NCBI RefSeq assembly: GCF_030689305.1
Contig: NZ_JAUYVM010000001.1
Coordinates: 186,001-250,000, forward strand
DNA length: 64,000 nucleotides
Source of the DNA: Vibrio penaeicida
Lineage (GTDB): Bacteria; Pseudomonadota; Gammaproteobacteria; Enterobacterales; Vibrionaceae
Reading direction: 5' to 3'
The notes under the pieces are model-generated. The model was not told the origin of the DNA and ran no database searches. It worked only from the letters and a program-made list of their open reading frames with translations. The translations under genes were made by a program, and so were the position numbers. Shown in pieces: positions 44,084-52,674 of the stretch. The number at the start of each line of letters is the position of its first letter. Position 1 is the first letter of the stretch.

Positions 44084-44431
44084 CTAATCATTCTCGTAAA
44101 TGATGCAATCATTAGCGTCACGACGGGCACAATCGTTTCTTTGCTCGTTCAGTACCTTATCTTCGATATCCATCGCTTCCCAATCGCTATCGGTTGGAGA
44201 ACGTCCTCGGTCCATAAACGTGATAAGTGGTTCGTCAGATTCATCGCTTTCCCATATGGATCCTTCGTATTCGAAGCCATTTTCTTTCTTCGAGCCTTCA
44301 TTGCAGTTGGTAGTGGAATAAGCATGCGAATTTCGGTCGCAGGAATCGTAGAGAATAGAATTAGCGTAAGCAAGAGAAGGTAATTGACTGCTGAACATCA
44401 ACAGAGAGACAGCAAAAAGATTTCGATTCAT
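44084..44431 (-). CDS. Small acidic secreted protein, unknown function
   Basis: Start at 44431 (MNRNLFAVSLLMFSSQLPSL, cleaved near YANS/ILYD) gives 115 aa. The mature part is acidic and holds four cysteines (DSCDRN, TNCNEG, NDCARR, NDCIIY) that could make two disulfides. No family recognised. The ribosome site is weak and the upstream sequence AT-rich. The longer frame from 44452 adds seven residues without support. Confidence 0.6.
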   Translation of the reverse strand: MNRNLFAVSLLMFSSQLPSLAYANSILYDSCDRNSHAYSTTNCNEGSKKENGFEYEGSIWESDESDEPLITFMDRGRSPTDSDWEAMDIEDKVLNEQRNDCARRDANDCIIYEND

Positions 44432-44644
44432 TTGTTTAATTAAAATTATCAATACAACTTAGGGAATGCATTCTATAAATAACCACGTTTTGGTCAATGT
44501 TTTTTAACGTAACTGTTTTCGCGGTTCAAAAATGAAAGTTTATTGGAAAAATCTTCTGCTAATAAAGGAACTTCTTTCGGAGTAGAGCTGGTAACGTAAC
44601 AATACCAAGCTCCCCCCTCTTTCATGCTCATAAGAGCCAATGGT

Positions 44645-44947
44645 TTAATATGTTGGGACGTAATCAAGCACGATAATGTCTTCTAAGATAGGGTGAAATT
44701 GCGCTTTTAACGATTCATGCTCTGGGTGTTTTAAATAGTTCTGACGCCCTTCTTCATCTGCAAACGTCATAAAAATACAATGCGTATAATTTTTGTTTTT
44801 CCCTTCTGGGCTATCATTTTTGCCCCACTCAACAGACGCAACACCTTTCACTGTATTGGGTATCTCCAAAAATAACCCAAGCAACGATTGGATCTGCTCG
44901 TGTTGTGCTGCTTCTTTAAACTCTACAAGTAGTAGATGCCTTATCAT
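44645..44947 (-). CDS. Dabb-family (stress-responsive alpha/beta barrel) protein
   Basis: A 100-aa Dabb domain: N-terminal MIRHLLLVEFKEAAQHEQIQ and HCIFMTFADEEGRQNYLKHPEHE, a compact ferredoxin-like fold that dimerises. Good AAGGAG before ATG 44947. The biochemical role is unknown in bacteria; some members act on polyketide-like or phenolic substrates. Stands alone. Confidence 0.87.
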   Translation of the reverse strand: MIRHLLLVEFKEAAQHEQIQSLLGLFLEIPNTVKGVASVEWGKNDSPEGKNKNYTHCIFMTFADEEGRQNYLKHPEHESLKAQFHPILEDIIVLDYVPTY

Positions 44948-45200
44948 TGTATTCTCCTTCGATTCGCTTAATTTCTATACATCATACTGATCGCTGAAAA
45001 GGTTTCCGCGCGCCAAATTGGGTTCTGCGAACTTCATTCCATGCAATGATGAGAAAGCCCCAAAATTCTGAACCTGTATCGACAGCAAAGTCTCACGTAC
45101 CAATTTCCATTACACTGTAATTTCGGTTGGTTTTTGTTCTATACCACATCTCAAATTAATCTGAGATCGGGTTATTCAATAGCAGGAAGGGAGAAACTGA

Positions 45201-45956
45201 ATGGTCAAAGTCGCAATCGTGACAGGTGGAGCAAGCGGTATAGGATACGCCATTGCTAAAGCTTTAGCTTCCGAAGGAATCCGAGTAGCTATCGCTGATT
45301 TGAATGAGAACGAAGGCAAACAAGCGGCATCTGAACTTGGGTGCGAATTTTTCTGCGCTGATCTCTCTCTGGAATCAAACAACAAAGCGCTTGTCGAACA
45401 AGTCCTGTCCAAGCTTGGTAGAATCGACATTTTGGTGAACAACGCAGGGTTTCAGCATGTCAGCCCAATAGAAACTTTCCCTGAAAATGTCTTATCTAAA
45501 ATGCTTTCTGTGATGCTTACTTCCCCTTTCCTGCTCACTAAGTACTGCTGGGCACCAATGAAAGCCAATAATTGGGGAAGAATTATTAATATTGCTTCTA
45601 TTCATGGTCAAGTCGCGTCGCCGTATAAAGCCGCATATGTGACCGCAAAACATGGGTTAGTTGGACTGACTAAATCTTCCGCGCTAGAAGGCGGCGAATG
45701 TGGTATTACCGCGAACGCTATCTGCCCTGCCTATGTCAAAACACCTTTAGTGGAAAAACAAATTGCTGACCAAGCCGCTAACCACAATTTGGATTACGAT
45801 TCCGTTGTTCAAGAGATAATGCTGAAAAACGCCGCCATTAAAAGAATGATAGAACCCGAAGAGGTTGGAGCCATGGTGAAGTTTCTAGTCAGTGATTCAG
45901 GCAGATCAATAACGGGGGCAAGCTTATCCATCGACTTAGGGTGGACAGCTCAATAA
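45201..45956 (+). CDS. bdhA: 3-hydroxybutyrate dehydrogenase-like SDR
   Basis: A short-chain dehydrogenase of 251 aa: TGGASGIGYAIAKALASEG (NAD site), NNAGFQHVSPIETFPE, catalytic Ser in INIASIHGQVASP, and YVTAKHGLVG with the YxxxK pair. The segments GFQHVSPIE and AYVKTPLVEKQI are characteristic of D-3-hydroxybutyrate dehydrogenases, which interconvert 3-hydroxybutyrate and acetoacetate. Start follows GGAAGGGAGAAACTG. Monocistronic; no polyhydroxybutyrate genes are seen nearby. Confidence 0.85.
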   Translation: MVKVAIVTGGASGIGYAIAKALASEGIRVAIADLNENEGKQAASELGCEFFCADLSLESNNKALVEQVLSKLGRIDILVNNAGFQHVSPIETFPENVLSKMLSVMLTSPFLLTKYCWAPMKANNWGRIINIASIHGQVASPYKAAYVTAKHGLVGLTKSSALEGGECGITANAICPAYVKTPLVEKQIADQAANHNLDYDSVVQEIMLKNAAIKRMIEPEEVGAMVKFLVSDSGRSITGASLSIDLGWTAQ

Positions 45957-45980
45957 GTGCAATGAGTGAATGGATAACGA

Positions 45981-46442
45981 CTACAGTTTCTTTCCTAAGC
46001 ACACGGAAACCTCTCTCCCAACGTATCTCCCGTACGCTGGAATATTGTGGTATCCGTGTTTTTCGTAGAAAGAAACCGCTTTTGTATTCACTCGTCTCGT
46101 AGACAGCAAAGCCGAACGATACCCTTTGCTGAGTGCGTATGACTCCAGTTCACTCAACAGTAGTGACCCTAGCCCCGGTTTCGCGGAGTACATACGTTTT
46201 ATTTCGCAGGCGGATTCTGAATGATAACGAAATCCGCCGCATACGGTCGGTTCACAATTTAAATAACCCACCAGATATCCATCTTTTTCCGAGTTAAACG
46301 CTTCTACCTTGAACGAACTCTCACCGCTATCACTCGTAATAGAAGTTAGGCTCTTGTTTAGTTCCTTCACTAAAGATAGAAAATCGCGATCGTCCGGAGC
46401 GACATATTTGAAGCAGAGTCTTTCCGGTGTTCCAGTATTCAT
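45981..46442 (-). CDS. GNAT-family N-acetyltransferase
   Basis: A 153-aa GCN5-type acetyltransferase with the acetyl-CoA motif region CEIKRMYSAKPGLGSLLLSE and the downstream VNTKAVSFYEKHGYHNIPAYG. Start at 46442 has GGAAG upstream. It converges with the bdhA-like gene. Substrate unknown. Confidence 0.87.
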   Translation of the reverse strand: MNTGTPERLCFKYVAPDDRDFLSLVKELNKSLTSITSDSGESSFKVEAFNSEKDGYLVGYLNCEPTVCGGFRYHSESACEIKRMYSAKPGLGSLLLSELESYALSKGYRSALLSTRRVNTKAVSFYEKHGYHNIPAYGRYVGREVSVCLGKKL

Positions 46443-46523
46443 TATGCTTCCATCCGTTTAAACACTCGATTGTACACAGTTCGCCTTTCTCAGAATGTTC
46501 TGAAACTAAAAGTCTACTAATGG

Positions 46524-47441
46524 CTAAAACAGAACATTGTGGAGCAGCCCTGCACCGATAGCCATAGACAAAATCACAGCGATAAAAGAGACAACTAGGG
46601 TATTTTTAAACATCGATTTTAACAAGATAACTTCTGTTAAGCTGGCTCCTGCACTCCCGATTATTAACGCCATTACCGCGCCAAGCCCCATGCCTTTGGC
46701 TGCAAGTGCCGCACTCAGTGGAATAACTGCTTCTGCACGAATGTAGAGTGGGATACCAATCACAGCTGCAACGGGAATAGCCAAAGGGTTATCCTTACTC
46801 GCGACACTTGCGATAAATTCCGTGGGCATAAAACCGTAGATAATCGAACCAATGGCAATACCACCAATCAAGAAGGGTAAGACCTTTTTAAAATCGTTCC
46901 AAGTACTATGCCAAACCCTTACCCATTTGCTTTCTGGTTTATTACTCTCACTGCACGTTGTTCCACACCCTTTTGCAATTGATGCATCATAGACTTCAGG
47001 CTTGATGTACTTTTCAAATCCGAATTTTTCGAGAGAGTACCCTGCTATCACAGACACCCCCATAGCCACTGAGAAATACAATATTGTGACTTGATAACCA
47101 AATGTGATCGCAAACAATCCAATAATGATGGGGTTCAACAACGGGCTAGCAAATAGAAATACCATCATGGTTCCAAAGCCTGCTTTTGCTCTTAATAGCC
47201 CCTTTAAGAACGGGATCGTTGAGCAAGAGCAGAAAGGGGTGACTGCACCTAGGAAAGCGGCAACCACATACCCTTTACCATTTTTGCTACTCAGTATGCT
47301 CTGGATTTTTTGGGGCGGAATGTACAGTTGAATAACCCCCACCACATAACTAATGGCTAAAAAAAGTATGGTTAGCTCTACTGCTAAAAAGACGAACATG
47401 GATAACGTTTCTTGCAAAGCGAGTGAGTTTATATCGAACAT
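46524..47441 (-). CDS. ArsP/SO_0444-type metal-efflux permease
   Basis: A 305-aa membrane permease (DUF318/ArsP_1) with eight or more hydrophobic segments. Signature TPFCSCSTIPFLKGL, in which the paired cysteines bind thiophilic metals or metalloids, and FASPLLNPIIIGLFAITFG. A cytoplasmic loop is Cys-containing (KGCGTTCSESNK). It may export copper/zinc or organoarsenicals. It is divergent from the ArsR-type regulator at 47548, and two matching palindromes lie between the two genes, so it is most likely repressed by that regulator until a metal is present. Confidence 0.85.
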   Translation of the reverse strand: MFDINSLALQETLSMFVFLAVELTILFLAISYVVGVIQLYIPPQKIQSILSSKNGKGYVVAAFLGAVTPFCSCSTIPFLKGLLRAKAGFGTMMVFLFASPLLNPIIIGLFAITFGYQVTILYFSVAMGVSVIAGYSLEKFGFEKYIKPEVYDASIAKGCGTTCSESNKPESKWVRVWHSTWNDFKKVLPFLIGGIAIGSIIYGFMPTEFIASVASKDNPLAIPVAAVIGIPLYIRAEAVIPLSAALAAKGMGLGAVMALIIGSAGASLTEVILLKSMFKNTLVVSFIAVILSMAIGAGLLHNVLF

Positions 47442-47454
47442 AATTCAAATCTCT

Positions 47455-47478
47455 ATATTTCTAGAATATTCGAAATAT
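47455..47478. promoter_or_regulatory. ArsR-type operator, permease-proximal copy
   Basis: ATATTTC, ten bases, GAAATAT; an inverted repeat 14 bases before the permease start. A second copy with the same arms and spacing lies at 47504-47527. Confidence 0.65.
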
Positions 47479-47503
47479 ATTCCTTACCAATAGAATGATC
47501 AAG

Positions 47504-47527
47504 ATATTTCTAGTAATATCGAAATAT
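47504..47527. promoter_or_regulatory. ArsR-type operator, regulator-proximal copy
   Basis: ATATTTC, ten bases, GAAATAT, 21 bases before the ArsR start. The two sites are 49 bases apart centre to centre. Confidence 0.65.
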
Positions 47528-47547
47528 AATGTTAGAGAGGAATCTAA

Positions 47548-47844
47548 ATGGACATCGAAATCGTCGCGAAGTCTCTGAAAGAGTTAGGGCACCCAACAAG
47601 GCTGACTATTTACAAAAGTGTTGTGAAAGCAGGGTTTAGAGGTATTGCAGTTGGAGGGCTTCAAGAAAGCCTTGCGATCCCAGGATCGACACTTTCGCAT
47701 CACATATCGGGGTTGGTTTCAGCAGGTTTACTGACACAGCGCCGAGAAGGGAGAACGCTTTTTTGTGTCGCTGAATACGAAAAGCTCCGAGGCGTGATCA
47801 GCTTCTTGCTCGACGAGTGCTGCGCCGACGAAGAAGAAGAGTAA
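47548..47844 (+). CDS. ArsR-family winged-helix repressor
   Basis: A 98-aa ArsR/SmtB regulator: KELGHPTRLTIYKSVVKAG, then GSTLSHHISGLVSAGLLTQRREGRTLFC as the recognition helix and wing. The end LLDECCADEEEE supplies a vicinal Cys pair that may sense metal, since the usual ELCVC motif of the alpha-3 helix is absent. Start follows AGAGAGGAATCTAA. It is divergent from the permease it probably represses. Confidence 0.9.
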   Translation: MDIEIVAKSLKELGHPTRLTIYKSVVKAGFRGIAVGGLQESLAIPGSTLSHHISGLVSAGLLTQRREGRTLFCVAEYEKLRGVISFLLDECCADEEEE

Positions 47845-47922
47845 TGAACAATGGAAAGGGTATACAGATAGAAAATAAGGTACCTAAAAAATTAAGGTAC
47901 CAACTTCTTATACAATTTTCTG

Positions 47923-48924
47923 TTACACGGTTTTCTTCCACACAAGATACAGCACAAATACCCCACCAAGCGCGGCGGTAATAATCCCAACGGGCAGTTC
48001 TTGTGGCGCTAAAATAGTTCGGCTGACGACATCACCTGTGGTCAGCATCACCGCTCCCCATAGCGCCACCAAAGGCAACAATTTTCGGTGGGTCATACCA
48101 GAAAAAGGTCGCACCAAATGTGGCACCATCAAACCAATAAAACCGACAACCCCTGTAAGTGCAACAATGGATGCCGTACAAAAGGCACTGCATATGAAAA
48201 TTTCACTTCTTAACCTGTGAACATTAATGCCTAGCGAGTGGGTTGTCTGATCGCCCACTAGCAGCGTATCTAAATCTCGGTAGCGCTTAAGAATCAACGC
48301 TGCCACACCAAGTACGCCAGCGAGTGCAAAGAATAAGTTGTCCCAGCGCGCTAACCCTAATCCACCCATGGTCCAGAATAAAATTGAACTGGCCGCTCTC
48401 TGGTCCCCTGAATAAATGAGGAAGCTTGTTACGGCACCAAACAGAAATGAAATGGCAAGACCACAAAGAACCAAGTTGTCATTCCCGCGTTTCTTTTGAA
48501 TGGAGAATAGGATGATCACCGCCGATGCCGATACGATGCCTCCGGCAAACGCCGCTATTGGCAAAGACCAAGTCCCTAGTGCGTCACCAAGGCGCGTTAT
48601 CACTAAAACAGCACCAGCAGAAGCCCCTGAAGACAAACCAAATAAAAATGGGTCAGCTAAGTCATTTCTTGTCGCGGTTTGCAGTAAAGCACCAACTAAC
48701 GCTAACCCTGCTCCAGCAATGACCGCAAGCAGTGCTCTTGGTAATCGCAGGTCCATCAATATACGGCTGGTCATAGACATGTCATCGTCGCCAAACGAAC
48801 GCAATCCAATAAACAGCTCGTCCATAGAAAGCGTTGTGGAACCAAGCACTAGACTTAATGTAAATACCACAAGAAGAGCTGCTCCTCCGAGCAGCCACAT
48901 TATTGAGTAAGAATGAGACTTCAT
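47923..48924 (-). CDS. FecCD-type ABC permease
   Basis: A BtuC/FecCD-family permease of 333 aa with ten hydrophobic segments: LRLPRALLAVIAGAGLALVGA, LLQTATRNDLADPFLFGLSSG, and GVVGFIGLMVPHLVRPFSG, the family signatures. It is the third gene of an ATPase-binding-protein-permease operon, starting six bases after the binding-protein stop. The family carries B12, siderophores, heme and metallophores; the substrate here is unknown, but see the Zur-like box at 50720. Confidence 0.92.
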   Translation of the reverse strand: MKSHSYSIMWLLGGAALLVVFTLSLVLGSTTLSMDELFIGLRSFGDDDMSMTSRILMDLRLPRALLAVIAGAGLALVGALLQTATRNDLADPFLFGLSSGASAGAVLVITRLGDALGTWSLPIAAFAGGIVSASAVIILFSIQKKRGNDNLVLCGLAISFLFGAVTSFLIYSGDQRAASSILFWTMGGLGLARWDNLFFALAGVLGVAALILKRYRDLDTLLVGDQTTHSLGINVHRLRSEIFICSAFCTASIVALTGVVGFIGLMVPHLVRPFSGMTHRKLLPLVALWGAVMLTTGDVVSRTILAPQELPVGIITAALGGVFVLYLVWKKTV

Positions 48925-48930
48925 TTAGCG

Positions 48931-49884
48931 CTAATTGTTGGGAAATAGCGCACGTGACAGTTTTTCAATAGCATCTATATTGGCAGGACCGGGGGTAAGT
49001 TGTTCATAGCGAAGCTTTACATATCGCTTATCTTTAACTGCTTTTGTGTGCTGCATGAGTGGGTGTTGCTCTAAGAAGTTTTGCAAAGCATCTGCACCGC
49101 TCGCGCTTTGGTAATCCAAAAGAATGATCACGTCAGGGTTTTCTTTAGCAACGTGTTCCCACGATGTTGTTGACCAGCTGGTTTCCATGTTGTCTGTAAC
49201 GTTATTTCCACCAGCAACCCGAATAAGTGCGTTAGGCATGGCGTATTTTCCAGCGGTAAACGGTTTATCTTCACCTGAGTCATACAGAAACACATTCGGT
49301 TTCGTTGCGCTGGAGCCCTGATTTTTTGAGACAGCTGCAATTCTGTTTTGCCATTCTTTGACTAATAATTTGGCTTTTTCTTGCCTATCAAAAATCACAC
49401 CTAACTTCATGACATCGTCATACAACAAGTTCATGTTTGCGCTTTGCTCTAACTTATTGGTATGGATACAGCTCTCAGACAGTATTAGGGTATTGGTCCC
49501 ATAAGGAGTTAAGGTTTTTGGCGTCACCTCTCCCCCAACCTTCATTCCATAATTCCAACCCGCAAAGAAAAAATCGGCTTTAGAGGTGATCAGGGTTTCT
49601 AATGATGGGTATTTGGGTGACAGCTCTTTAATATTACCCAGCTTTTTTTCAAAGCTCGGGGACATCTTGTACCACCCAGAAATACCAGTCACACCAGCCA
49701 TGCTTTCTTGTAAACCAAGAGCAAACGCCATCTCCGTCATATTGATATCATGAAATACCGCTCGACTAGGGCGTTCTTTAATCACAAGGGGGGTTCCACA
49801 GTTATCAACGGTAACTGGGTATTGAGTATTTGCAGCTTGCGCCCAAACAGGTAAAAGAACCGTCAGAATGACAGACCATTTCAT
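48931..49884 (-). CDS. FecB/BtuF-type periplasmic binding protein
   Basis: A 317-aa cluster-A binding protein: signal peptide MKWSVILTVLLPVWAQAA, then YPVTVDNCGTPLVIKERPSRAV, FHDINMTEMAFALGLQESMAGVTG and the C-terminal VIILLDYQSASGADALQ. Two cysteines (DNCGTP, ESCIHT) may bridge. The start codon overlaps the ATPase stop (TAATG). The ligand is unknown; a chelated metal is likely from the family and from the promoter. Confidence 0.9.
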   Translation of the reverse strand: MKWSVILTVLLPVWAQAANTQYPVTVDNCGTPLVIKERPSRAVFHDINMTEMAFALGLQESMAGVTGISGWYKMSPSFEKKLGNIKELSPKYPSLETLITSKADFFFAGWNYGMKVGGEVTPKTLTPYGTNTLILSESCIHTNKLEQSANMNLLYDDVMKLGVIFDRQEKAKLLVKEWQNRIAAVSKNQGSSATKPNVFLYDSGEDKPFTAGKYAMPNALIRVAGGNNVTDNMETSWSTTSWEHVAKENPDVIILLDYQSASGADALQNFLEQHPLMQHTKAVKDKRYVKLRYEQLTPGPANIDAIEKLSRALFPNN

Positions 49885-50696
49885 TAAGCAACTCCTAAAG
49901 ATGGTTGTACCCGTGATCCAGCCGCTTCAAAGTGGTGAACGACATTGGTTAAATGCGGGTGATTAAAAGTTAAAACACGAAGCCCGAAAACAGGGGTAAT
50001 GTGCTTGTCTTGTAAGATTTCTTCAGCGGTATCGCACCTCACTATTTTTTGCTCTGACATCAAAATCACTTTGTCGGCAAAGGGTGCGACCAACGGCAAA
50101 TCATGCAATACAGCGATGGATGCCATGTTTCTGTTTTTTATTAGTTCCAGTAGTTCTAATCGGGCAAGTGGATCAAGATGGTTAGTTGGCTCGTCAAGCA
50201 GCATTAACTTAGGCTCTTGAGCAAATGCTCTCGCGATGTTTGCTCGCTGTTGTTCTCCACCTGATAACGCGCCCATGGGGCGGTCGGCTTTGTCACTGAG
50301 ATTTACGTCTCGAATGGCCTGTTCCACCGCTCTCTCGTGAGTATTTTTAGAGCAACAAAAGGTATGAGGAACCCGACCCAACCAAACATATTCACGAACC
50401 GTAAGTCTTGGATCTACATGATCGTTTTGCGCAACAACAGCAATGGATTTGGCTTTTTGTTGCGGCGACATTTCGCTGACCGATATACCTTCTATAAAAA
50501 GGCGACCATCTATGGGTTCATATTCACTTGAAATTGCTTTCAGCAAGCTCGACTTACCGCAGCCATTAGGTCCAATAATCGCCACACACTCACCTGTAGA
50601 TACGGTAAAAGTGGCTTGTGTTAACACCTTCCACCCTAGCGGGCTTTTGGCACATAACTTTTCTACATCGAGGACGAGCTCATGCTGTGTGGACAT
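49884..50696 (-). CDS. FecE/BtuD-type ABC ATPase
   Basis: The ATPase of the importer: Walker A IIGPNGCGKSSLLKA, signature LSGGEQQRANIARAFAQ, Walker B LMLLDEPTNHLDP and switch His in IAVLHDLPLVAPFAD. Start at 50696 gives 270 aa beginning MSTQHELVLDVEKL, the family length; the longer frame to 50756 runs into the promoter. First gene of the operon, with a Zur-like box 24 bases upstream of its ATG. Confidence 0.92.
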   Translation of the reverse strand: MSTQHELVLDVEKLCAKSPLGWKVLTQATFTVSTGECVAIIGPNGCGKSSLLKAISSEYEPIDGRLFIEGISVSEMSPQQKAKSIAVVAQNDHVDPRLTVREYVWLGRVPHTFCCSKNTHERAVEQAIRDVNLSDKADRPMGALSGGEQQRANIARAFAQEPKLMLLDEPTNHLDPLARLELLELIKNRNMASIAVLHDLPLVAPFADKVILMSEQKIVRCDTAEEILQDKHITPVFGLRVLTFNHPHLTNVVHHFEAAGSRVQPSLGVA

Positions 50697-50719
50697 TGTG
50701 AAACCATAATTTAAAGATA

Positions 50720-50734
50720 TGTTATAACATAACA
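50720..50734. promoter_or_regulatory. Zur-like box before the FecBCD-type operon
   Basis: TGTTATAACATAACA differs at one position from the gammaproteobacterial Zur core TGTTATAATATAACA (from memory) and sits just upstream of the first gene. Further CATAA repeats follow, so chance or another factor is possible. Confidence 0.5.
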
Positions 50735-50777
50735 TAACATAATTATAGATATACATGTCAATAGCTTGTACGTTAGT

Positions 50778-50976
50778 TAACCTCAGCTTTGGATAAGAAA
50801 CAGCATAACCATTGAATTCAATGAAAGTTGTACTTTATCTCCTTTCTAGTTAGAAGTTTTTGTTGATAACAAGGCGAATTAACGCGCCAATAGCGAGCCT
50901 ATTGCAAGTGAATTCAACGCAGTTAGCGGCACAAACAGCGACTAGAAAGATGTTCTGTTATCCAAAGCTGAGGTTA
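50778..50976. mobile_element. MITE-like element A, about 199 bp
   Basis: Perfect 19-base terminal inverted repeats: TAACCTCAGCTTTGGATAA at the left and its complement TTATCCAAAGCTGAGGTTA at the right. No open frame. It is directly abutted by element B. Confidence 0.75.
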
Positions 50977-51253
50977 GGGTCTGTTGACCTTTCGAGATGA
51001 TTTTTACAGCAATTTGTGGGTGATTTATACAAGGCAAAGCTCATTCGGTGTAGCGCTCTACATCAATGAGCGATAACGCAGTAGAAATAAGCCACAAATG
51101 CTGCCCGAAGGGTTCAACTAGGCGTCCCCGCTCTATACTTTTTACTCTTTGTTGCAAGGTACTTGCTTAGAATGACTAGGCTACACACCTTGCGCCGCGA
51201 TTAAAAGGCATAGAACTCGAACAAATTTTAACCACGAAAGGTCAACAGACCCT
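50976..51253. mobile_element. MITE-like element B, about 278 bp
   Basis: Perfect 19-base terminal inverted repeats AGGGTCTGTTGACCTTTCG and CGAAAGGTCAACAGACCCT. Internal ATTTGTGG / CCACAAAT arms add a fold. Its right end stops three bases before the SLATT stop codon. The end sequence recurs alone at 3476 and, degenerate, at 17983 and 52154. Confidence 0.75.
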
Positions 51254-51255
51254 AG

Positions 51256-51756
51256 TTACAAACGCGTCATTAATCTTGCAGCCTCGTTTTCTGTATGCGT
51301 CTCTTTTTTGGCTTTACTCCAGCGATGGCTGAGAGCATGAGGGGCATCCGAGGCTATCTCGTCTTCTTTTTGCCTTATGGCATCAATATGAGTACCCAAA
51401 TCCTTAATAGGCGCACGAAAGTCCACGACGTATTCAATCCGTTTTTTTAACGCACCATAGCGTCTTGCAACTTGCCTATGGGTGTCTGCTTTTTCTGAAA
51501 GCCTTAAAAAGGTTTGTAAATAAGCAAACAAAGCGGCCGACGTCCCTACGACTGGTGATAACCAAATGGGCTGGACATCACTGGCGAAAATCAAAACAGA
51601 AGACGCTGTCGTTAATACAATCAATACAACACCGAGCAGCAAATGATAACGCCCATAAGAAATTGCCGTATAGCTATGTGCCAATTGAGCCCTTTTGCAC
51701 CTCGCCCGCCATTTGATCAAAGTTGCCATTTGCCCCTCATTTAAATTCTTCGCCAT
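51256..51756 (-). CDS. SLATT-domain two-TM protein (predicted conflict effector)
   Basis: A 166-aa SLATT protein: WRARCKRAQLAHSYTAISYG before the first membrane helix (~39-59), a second helix (~63-83), then SEKADTHRQVARRYGALKKR and a charged helical tail. SLATT proteins are predicted pore-forming effectors of nucleotide-sensing defence or conflict systems (Burroughs-type classification). Start at 51756 has CAGGTGACGTT upstream; ATG 51810 is an alternative. No SMODS, SLOG or reverse-transcriptase partner is adjacent, so it is a stand-alone copy. A consensus LexA box lies about 205 bases upstream. MITE B abuts its stop codon. Confidence 0.82.
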   Translation of the reverse strand: MAKNLNEGQMATLIKWRARCKRAQLAHSYTAISYGRYHLLLGVVLIVLTTASSVLIFASDVQPIWLSPVVGTSAALFAYLQTFLRLSEKADTHRQVARRYGALKKRIEYVVDFRAPIKDLGTHIDAIRQKEDEIASDAPHALSHRWSKAKKETHTENEAARLMTRL

Positions 51757-52167
51757 AACGTCACCTGAACCATTCCGAGCATTCAGCTTCCTTGCTAACA
51801 ACAACTCCATTGCAACTGGTTTTGAGATAAAAACCCTGATTCGTATTCATTGACCTAAAACTTTCACAAATTCAATCTATTAAGTCATCATTACACATGA
51901 AATTCGTTTGATGAATTCACCTATTTAACGTATCAAATCCCATATTATCAGTTAGAAATATACTGTATATAAAAACAGTATTCCACTGGTGATTTTCGCT
52001 GTTTATTCACGGTGTGAACACTTTCAAAGTACAGAAAAGACAAAGTTCCCTCTGTAAGAAGATAGAGATAGGGGTGTGTAAAAGGTAAAAATAAACACGG
52101 TAATGTGCACAAAATGGAGACAGAGAAGAGGTACGAGGCAGGACAATAACTTTAGAGTCTGTTGATC
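51757..52167. promoter_or_regulatory. Intergenic region upstream of SLATT gene
   Basis: About 410 bases with no gene. It holds the LexA box (51961-51980), a GATAAT -10-like hexamer on the minus strand just downstream of it at about 51945-51950, and a degenerate element-B end at 52154-52169 that overlaps the GNAT stop. Confidence 0.55.
51961..51980. promoter_or_regulatory. SOS (LexA) box
   Basis: TACTGTATATAAAAACAGTA: CTGT-N8-ACAG with ideal flanks, identical as I recall it to the E. coli umuDC operator. It overlaps a plausible minus-strand promoter driving the SLATT gene. Confidence 0.75.
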
Positions 52168-52674
52168 TTAACTATCAATATCGGGGAAAACATAAATATC
52201 ACAGCTTAGGTCGTCAGGGAATCTTTCTCTCCTCGACTTTACGCCACCCAAACGCTTTACCAAGGATTTCGCGGGCTTATTGGTGTCATTCATATAGGTC
52301 TCGACTTCTTGCCAACCAAACTCGCGGTAGGCATGCGAGATAACGGCAAGAGAGGCTTCCACCGCGTAACCTTTTCCTCTTGAATTTGGTAGCAACCACC
52401 AAGTTAGCTCTCTTGGCCAGCCCAACCCTTGCCAAAACCCACAAACGCCAATGATTTTACCTGAACTTTTTTCTTTGATAGCCCAAACGCCAAAGCCATC
52501 CACGTACCAACCACCAACATCGCTTTTAAGTCGAGCCCATGCCATTGAACGTGAAATAGGCCCACCATATGCCTCTGACGCATCGCTATCGGTATAAAAT
52601 GCCTCATAAGCTTCAAAGCAGCTTTTATCTGGCGCGACTAAAAGCAGCCTATCGGTTTCAATTTCAGGGATCAT
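52168..52674 (-). CDS. GNAT-family acetyltransferase (RimJ/RimL type)
   Basis: A 168-aa acetyltransferase: opening IPEIETDRLLLVAPDKSCFE is typical of RimJ/RimL-like members, with the acetyl-CoA segment WWLLPNSRGKGYAVEASLAV and VETYMNDTNKPAKSLVKRLGG. Start at 52674 has a weak ribosome site. Substrate unknown. Its stop codon lies inside a degenerate copy of the element-B terminal repeat. Confidence 0.87.
   Translation of the reverse strand: MIPEIETDRLLLVAPDKSCFEAYEAFYTDSDASEAYGGPISRSMAWARLKSDVGGWYVDGFGVWAIKEKSSGKIIGVCGFWQGLGWPRELTWWLLPNSRGKGYAVEASLAVISHAYREFGWQEVETYMNDTNKPAKSLVKRLGGVKSRRERFPDDLSCDIYVFPDIDS

Noticed and set aside
50719..50745. Fur box before the FecBCD-type operon
   Set aside because: The sequence lacks the GATAAT-type hexamers of a Fur box and fits a Zur core much better.
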